Source: Linnemannia schmuckeri (lineage: Eukaryota > Mortierellomycota > Mortierellomycetes > Mortierellales > Mortierellaceae). Taken from it: 64,000 nt of DNA. The notes beneath the pieces were generated by a model that saw only the letters and a program-made list of their open reading frames with translations, did not search any database and was not told where the DNA came from. Made by a program: the position numbers and the translations under genes. Below are positions 57,068 to 64,000 of this stretch, one piece after another (positions within the stretch are counted from its first letter, which is position 1; each line of letters starts with the position of its first letter). The DNA is taken from the NCBI GenBank assembly GCA_029449235.1, contig JANATG010000015.1, forward strand, positions 1,240,001 to 1,304,000. Reading direction: 5' to 3'.

Positions 57068-60000
57068 TCAGCTGCGACCACGAGAATAGCTCTGGAACAG
57101 AATCGGTTTGGTCTCACTCCGGGCAACAACCTCCCCACTGACAGGATGGATTACCTCAAACTTGAACACGAACCCGGGGTCCTGCAGATCCGCCATCGCC
57201 AGCGACGACGACTTCTTTGCCTTCACCGGTGCTGCTCCTTTCGTCGAAGATTCGGAAGATGTGGGGGTGGGGGAGGCGGAAGTAGCTTCCTGTAGACGGC
57301 GCTGCTTGAGCTCGGCAGTACGACGTGCCTTCTCGCGCTGGATGAGGTGATGGAGACTTGAGCAATTGACCTTGGCCTTGACCTCGCACACTCCATCCCT
57401 CATTTCCACAACTCCTGCACTGCTCGCCGCCTGTGCTGCTGTTGCTGTGGTAGTTGTAGTCGTAGTGGTGGTGGTAGAGTTGGTGGAAGCGCCAGGGACA
57501 CTGAACTGCAAGACGGGGTAGACTGAAGGGTCGGTCTGGGACCGTCTGGAGGGGGACAATTTCTTGTGCTCGTGCAAGAACTTGGAGCAGGCTTGGCACG
57601 ATCCCATCAACGGGATTCCGTCTCCGTAATGCTCCTCCTCTTCTTCCACATGCACATGCTTCTGCTCAGTCGAAAGGGGAATAGAGGTCCTGCCGAGCTC
57701 AACAGAAGCCTTAAGGACATACGTCATCTCCGTCAGGATCGAGGCGGGCCGTCCACTAACACGCTTAACCATCTCATGTGGGAACCTCAATCCTAAAAAC
57801 TCCTTTGGCATTGGTACGCATGGGTCCGTCGACTTCAACTTGATTTCAACTCCAAAAGAATCACCCGTCCTGAACAGCTCTAAAGTCGGCATCGAGCTCA
57901 TCCTATTCACCGCCACCGACTGCTGCTGTTGGGTACCTCTCGTCGCCGAAGGAGTCAACTTCTTGAGAGAAACCTCCATTTGAACACCCTGAGACGGCAA
58001 GGTCGTCAAATTCAACCGGTTCAACTGCTCCTGGACCTCAAAATAGACACCGGAATGGTATCCCGACTCGGGGTTGACGTTCCTGAACAACTCTGCTTCA
58101 TGACCGCCATAGATGTCAGCCCCCTGAATCACCTTGGTGTTGATCGTCACCGACCCGTCCTGCTCGACCGTATGCAGAGGTGGCAAGTCCTGTTGGTCCA
58201 GGGGGGGCATGAACGGCGTTGCTCGGACACTCTGGATTGCGGTCGCCAGATCGGGCAATGGCTCCTGCTTGCCCTTCTTAACTTCTCCTACTTCAGATGC
58301 TCTATTGACGCTGACGATGGTCGGCTCAGGTAAAGGTTCCACCTTGACAGCAACCGTGGAAACAGAAGGAGCAACCTCGATCGAACTATCTAAACTCGTT
58401 TCTGCCCACTCCTCCTCCTCCTCCTCATCGTCGTTCTCAGCCATCTCGGAGTCCAGAAGAGGAGTCTCGACGGTATAGAGACGAGGCGACCCCGAGAAGC
58501 GCGTACAGCTGACCGATAAAAAGTTGTACATTGACTGTGTGGGTTCAACGATTCGGGGTAACCGTGCGTAGAACTCTTGTGGCGTGCTCGCTCCCGAACT
58601 TGTTGCTCCCGCTAGTATATAGAAATTAGTTTACGAAAAAAAATCAATATGTGATTGATTAGCGCATAGTGCATATTATAACAGAAAGTATATTATGCAG
58701 CCTCGGAGAATAAGAAAATTAAAGGAAAGGGCAAAAGAACACAGGAACTTACCGATAATGAGGATGCGGGCAATGGCCTCGTTGCCCTTGAGAACGGCAT
58801 ACATAAGAGGTGTCATCGACCAAGCATCCTGCGCCTCCAAATCACAGCCCTCTTCAATAAGTCGGACCGTCAAGTAGTTGAGTCCCAACAGAATCGCCAA
58901 ATGTAACATGTTGGTTCCATCGTCCAATTGTACAGAGATATCCATACCACGAGGGATATTATCCAGCGTGTTTATGATACTCTCCTCAATCTGCGCCAAT
59001 GTCATCATCGGCATATCCTCATCCACCTCCTCCCCCTCAGAGGAAGTCATCGTCACAGCCTCTCTAACCTCATCCGTCAAACTACCTTCAGCAGAATCCA
59101 TCATCAACACGCTTCCTGACCGTGGAGAAGTTGCCAGTCCAGGAATGTCCCTCAAAATATCCGCCGCGTTGCCCTTCAGCCCTGTCGCCCTGGTGTGCAT
59201 GTACTCCAATGCGCGATGTGCCAACCGGAGCTGGAGCTGCAAGATCAACAACTCAGTCTCACTATCATCCGTATACGTGAAGGAACTCAGATCCGAGAAG
59301 CTGTTGCCCAGATGATCATAAATCGCAATCGCAACCGTGCCCGGGAGGGGGCTCTCGGGGGCCTTGCAGACCATCAGGTTACCAGTCTCGACAATGATAT
59401 CCCGAGCAGGGAAACATCCGAAATAGGGTACCATCCCTTCCCGGAACGCTAGCCCGCGTAATACCACATCGGTCGCCTTGCGGATAGGTCCATGATCTGG
59501 GCGGACTTCAATGATCTTTGGATAAGGTAGTTGTTGCATGGGGTCCGAAAGTCCATGGGGGTTGGTGGGGTTTGTTGCTGTTGATGGTGTATGAGAAGAA
59601 TTATCGTTGTTGTTTGCAAGTGTTGATGAAGAAGTCGACAGGAAAGGTTGACGCTGGTTATCGAGACTGTGTGATCGAGCATTGATATCGTTCTGATGTT
59701 GATGGTGATGGTGCTCCTGTTGGTGTTGTGCATGGTGTGAGTGGTGAGGGTGGTGAGGATGATGCGAATAGTCGGGCAGTTGCGACAGAGGATCGGATAA
59801 TAACGACATGGCCGACGAGAATCCAGAATGATGTCCCGACGACATGGAACTTCCCGCACCATCCTGCAAATAATCCGAAGACGACGAAGTATCACCACCA
59901 GCCAAGGCGGCATGGTTATTACTACATCCTTGAGAAGGCATCGCGATGGTCGGTACACTCTTGTGGCGCTTAATCGTCTTGGTCTTGGGGGTCGGGATCC

Positions 60001-63000
60001 CTTTAGGAGTCTTGATGGGCCGCTGGTGCGGGTAGACACGCTTGGCCTTGTGATGACCAGAGCACATGATTGGTTGAGTAAAGCAGCTCGAGACAGTATC
60101 GCCTTCATCTTCTGGAGCCTCAGAGGCTCTTGGAGAAGTATTGTTGTCGGATGTTACAGTGGTGGAAGCAATGACAGGCATACTGCTGGTGGACTTGAGT
60201 CTGAACTCGAAAATGTACCGGTCCTTGTTGCCACGCTCGCCGTGATCGGTCGAGGAACAAAGGACTTTGGCGAGCATGGTGATCGATCCTGAGGTTGTAT
60301 CAACATGTGCATATGAGGCGGGATCGGTCACGGACGGTGATAGTGGGTCCAATAGCACCAGAATCGGCGACGATGGTCCGTACTATTAGAAGATTGGGTG
60401 AAGGGGTGATGTGAGTATGAGTGAATGGTAATAGATAATAGAAAAGAGAGAAAAGGATGAATTGGAGGATAAAAGTAAATGTGGAGAAATGTGAGACGTA
60501 GTATATGCAAAGGGAAAGAAAATAGGGGGCACAAAGGAAGAACATGAACAGATAGTGGTGTCGATATCGCTATACTATACTCCAATGAAAAACTCAAAAG
60601 AGCAATGGAGTTGGTTGCGTTTGAAGAAGATGCGAGCTTTGCTGGTTTTTTTAGGCGCGAAAACCCAAACAATATAACAATGGGATGATGACGAAGCTGC
60701 GCATGGATTGAGATGTTGTTATGGAGGTGCAAGAAGATTGAGGAGTAGAGAAGGGAAGAGCATGTTCGACAGTGAAGAGAGAGAGAAAGAGAGAAAGAGA
60801 GAGAGTGTGTGTATATGTGTGTTGTATGTGTATATGGGTGTAGGCACGCGTGTACGTGTAATAGGGGTATAGAGGTCGGAGACCTGACAGAAAAGAAAAG
60901 GAAAGCGCGTTCAGGTAAAGTAAAACAAATGGCGAAGATGGATGTCATAAATGCGATCGAGGAATAGAGCGACAGGGCGCGTGAATAACATATTGCTTAA
61001 GGGCGAGCATATGGAATGGGCTGGAGAAAGGAAAGCGATATGGACGGGATTAATTATTATTACCTTGTGGCAGCATTTAGCACAAGCTCCCTTGCGGGTC
61101 TGTCCACTTTTCGCCAAATGGACCGCAATCTCAAGTGTCAATGGCTCCGGTTCTGAACGCGCTTCGCCCGCAGTATTAATAGCCTCACGACGACCCACAC
61201 GCAAGGCTGGGAACCTGGAGGGGAGAGTGGCACTGTTGTTCTTGGTGAGATGGATCTTGATCAGGAATTGTTGTCCTGTCCGGACTTCTTCGACCATGGG
61301 CGCTGGGATAATGGCCCCTGTGGCTGAGAGTTCCTCGAGCTGGTCCTTCTTTTGGATGATCCGTGCCTCAAGTGAGTATGCTACCATGTCGCTCTGTTTG
61401 TGTTGGATGTGAAGGGATGTAAGAGATTAGAAAAGGGAAGTGGCGATGCAATTGGCGATGGGATAGTTCAGGGAGACCGAAATAGAAAGAATAAAAAGCG
61501 AGGAGGGTGTCGTGTGAGCGTGTTGGAAAGGGTGTAGTCGAGGAACATGAAAAAGAAGAATGGGCGTCTGTGTGCGTTGATGTTAAAGGGAGGAGTGAGT
61601 GAATGTGTGTGTGTATGAATATGTTTGGATAAGGACTAATGAACAACTCGTTGATGTTTGTGTATAAGAGTCGTGAGAGCAGAACTGAAGGGAAGAGGAA
61701 GGGGCAAAGAGGCCAAGAGAGAGGAGAGGAGAGGAGAAAGAAAAAGATAGGGAAGGGAAAATTCAAAAGTAAGGGAACTAGGGAAGAAGAACAGAGAGAG
61801 AGAGAGAAAGAGAAAGAGAGAAGGGGAGACAAGGAACTATCATATGAGACGATTAACGCCGAAGATCGTCTTTCTCGCTTCTTTTCGTTCATCCTTCATC
61901 ACTCTCAAGGAAAAGCCACACAGCAAGACAAGAGAGGCGAGAATAATTTCGCCCGATTGCCTCCATGCGATAACCACATAACTTTAAGGAAAAAAAAAGA
62001 GAGCCATAGCGCGCAATTACAAGAAAAAAAAATATCCGCCAAAAACCCTATGGATGGGCTGGAAACACATATGACCAACCATACATAAAAATGAGCGTTT
62101 GTATTTTTATAATTGAACGCAAACAATCGCAGAATCGCAAAAAAGGAAAAAGAAAAAGGAGACAGAAGGTGGGGGGGAGGGCATGAGGGAAGAGAAGGAA
62201 CACGATGGAAGGGAGAGAGCCGCATGCAGACAAGATACATACACAAACACAAAACAAACAGAAACAGCATAAGTTCATAATACTTGTATGCAAGGGAATT
62301 AAAATAATAATAATAAACACTCTTTTCTGTCAAATGCTCATGCGAAAATGGGCGATAGATCCGAAAAGAACACTTACATCGTCAAACATGCTGGTCGCGC
62401 TGGCAGGCCGGATCGTATTCATCTCACTCCCCGCACTCGAGTGCGACAGCCGACGGATGATCTCACCTGCTAATTGATAGATACGAGAAAACAAAGGGGT
62501 ATTAGTTAGTGTCGGTGTCATTGTGGAGTGTCAATGGCCCAGTGCTCATGCCATTCAGATACCCATGCCCACTTCATGGTTCACAATTGCCTCGGCATAA
62601 CTCGTCCGACATTGATGCCCGGATGATCCACTTTGTTCCTTTCTCACTCCTCCTTTCCTTTACCTTATCCCTCCTTCTTCCTCCACATATACAATACACC
62701 CTCCTTGATCTGGCCAACTCTCTCCTGTTCCTGTCATTTCAAGTAGTAGTCCTCCCGTTCGCCTATTTCCCCCTTTCCCCGATGGTACACTCTTGTTATC
62801 CATCGATGGTTGTAGTAATAGTAGCAGACATTAATTTCATCCGCATCCTTCTTACCCTTTCTTCCCTAACACTTCCCCTCCCACCTCTTTTTTCTGAAAA
62901 ATCCCTAGTCCAGCCGAAAGATAAATTTCTGCGACAGTGCGATCCTTGACTTTGGCGACAATCATGGCCCTTTTTTTTCCCTGCATCCCTCCATCCTTAG

Positions 63001-64000
63001 TATATTATCGCAACCAGGATACCGGGCTGTCGCTTCTCCTTTATTTCTCTTTCTTTTTCTCCTTCGATATCTTCTCCAGTCGCTCTAACGAACGAAAAGT
63101 TGTCGCAGAAACCAAAGATATCATCCAGCCACCACTTTATTTTATCGTCAATTGCGATTGTGCCCATCACAAAAAAGCCCTTTCATATTTCTCTGCCAAC
63201 CTTCTCGCTGCTCATATTTTTGTCCAGAACAAAGCCAAGCATTTTTCAAATCGCTACCCCAAATCGCAAAAACAAGAAATTCGCGTGATCCAAAGCAAAA
63301 AGGAAAAGCTTACAGGTGGTGTTATCGCCAGGGACGGTGAGGGTTCGACGACTCAACAGGCCATCAGCCTTGGCCCACGACGACAGATATGCACCGCCTT
63401 GTTGTTGTTGACTACTAGAAGTCTCATCAGGGGATGGCGCAATATTGTGAAGGTCATGTTGATTAATGTCGAGAGCAGAGTTCGCAGGTGTCATTTCGTT
63501 GTCCATGCCCCCAAAGTAGACCGTTGATACGGTTGAAGTTGAGGGCGATACGGACGATGGATGTGGGATATGTTGTTGTGCCGAGGAGGAGGGGGTGTGC
63601 AAGGGTTGTAGTTGTGGCTGTGTAGGGCTAGTGTGTGTCTGTGCATACAACTCCGAGGATGACGAAGAGGAGTATTGTCCATTCGATAATTGCTGCTTCT
63701 GCTGTTGTTGGAAGAGCTGAAAGTGGTCTGTGGCGGGATTGGAGGCAGAGGGGAAGGAGTGGTGTCGAGTGGAGTGTGCCTGTTGTTGTTGCTGTTGTTG
63801 CTGTTGTTGTTGAGGTGATAGGTTGGAGGAGGAGGATGTGAAGGAATGATGGTGGTGGTGGGAGTGGAAGGGGAAGGGAGGCATGGCAAGGACGCCCATT
63901 GATGTAATAGTTGTATCAGACGGCGACGACTCGGACTTTATGGTGGGCAAAGCAGTTGACGAAGAGGAAGAAGAAGAAGCTGAAGTGGCAGTGGCAGTGG
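57068..64000 (-). CDS. Spt23/Mga2-like IPT-ankyrin regulator, 5' end outside window
   Basis: Five exons seen on the minus strand: 64000-63314 (open to the edge), 62469-62378, 61393-61064, 60382-58753 and 58611-57068; at least 1427 residues. Spt23/Mga2 are ER-tethered fungal activators of fatty-acid desaturase genes. Order: a Gln/Ser/His-rich N-terminus; a module with Cys-Ala-Lys-Cys-Cys and Cys-Ser-Gly-His-His-Lys-Ala-Lys-Arg; an IPT/TIG domain (Pro-Lys-Ile-Ile-Glu-Val-Arg-Pro-Asp-His-Gly-Pro); ankyrin repeats (Asn-Met-Leu-His-Leu-Ala); then an unusual last exon. That exon carries a second version of the first module (Cys-Gln-Ala-Cys, Phe-Lys-Phe-Glu-Val). No C-terminal membrane helix is visible, unlike Spt23. 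The exon D/E junction completes the last ankyrin repeat in phase, so I treat it as one gene. Confidence 0.85.

Noticed and set aside
61368..61892. 174-codon minus-strand frame in the Spt23-like gene
   Set aside because: It lies mostly in an intron with CT-rich DNA; the phase-matched exon ends at 61393.
1..64000. CRISPR arrays, bacterial operons, rRNA
   Set aside because: No spaced direct repeats of CRISPR type and no rRNA-like sequence seen; intron-rich eukaryotic genes throughout.

Overview
This window looks like nuclear DNA of a filamentous, early-diverging fungus, most likely Mucoromycota in the Mortierella group. That placement is an inference from gene content and style; I could run no search. 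The reasons are dense genes on both strands, many short GT-AG introns (about 50 to 400 bp) with conserved phases, long CT/GA-rich flanks and A/T homopolymers. The content also fits: a respiratory complex I subunit, a tubby protein, an EHD ATPase, an Spt23/Mga2-like regulator and F-box proteins. There are no operons, CRISPR arrays or rRNA genes, and I found no convincing tRNA.

Layout. 0-2.8 kb: 3' end of a TLDc-domain gene (+), convergent with a tubby-like gene (-). 5-8 kb: complex I 75-kDa subunit (+). 8.5-9.4 kb: an unresolved coding-like stretch. 10.5-15 kb: Cms1-like ribosome-biogenesis gene (+), convergent with the 11-exon GPI-transamidase subunit GAA1 (-). 15.4-21 kb: 13-exon BAR-PH-ArfGAP-ankyrin gene (+), convergent with an intronless lipid kinase (-). 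21-24 kb: gene-poor, with two tandem-repeat arrays. 24-26.2 kb: F-box protein (-). 26.6-26.9 kb: a MITE-like element with long terminal inverted repeats. 28-30.7 kb: APC-family permease (+). 33-39.5 kb: small acidic protein, Dph6-type diphthamide synthase and a divergent mitochondrial carrier (all +). 40.5 kb: tiny cysteine-rich protein (-). 42-45.3 kb: PPR protein (-). 45.6-47 kb: PIG-Y-like GPI-GlcNAc transferase subunit with a long extra N-terminus (+). 47-50 kb: second F-box protein (-). 50.4-52.6 kb: EHD protein (-). 53.8-56.7 kb: alpha/beta-hydrolase-fold protein lacking its serine nucleophile (+). 57-64 kb: Spt23/Mga2-like protein (-), running off the window.

The genes are mostly unrelated housekeeping and membrane-trafficking genes. 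Two (GAA1 and the PIG-Y homologue) belong to GPI-anchor synthesis and attachment. Several (ArfGAP, EHD, lipid kinase, tubby) act on membranes and phosphoinositides. The most unusual items are the Spt23-like protein with a second copy of its N-terminal-type module, the apparent pseudo-lipase with a Lys/Gln-rich tail, the 72-residue CxxC-rich protein, the PIG-Y N-terminal extension and the TA-flanked MITE. I found no clear multi-gene novel system.
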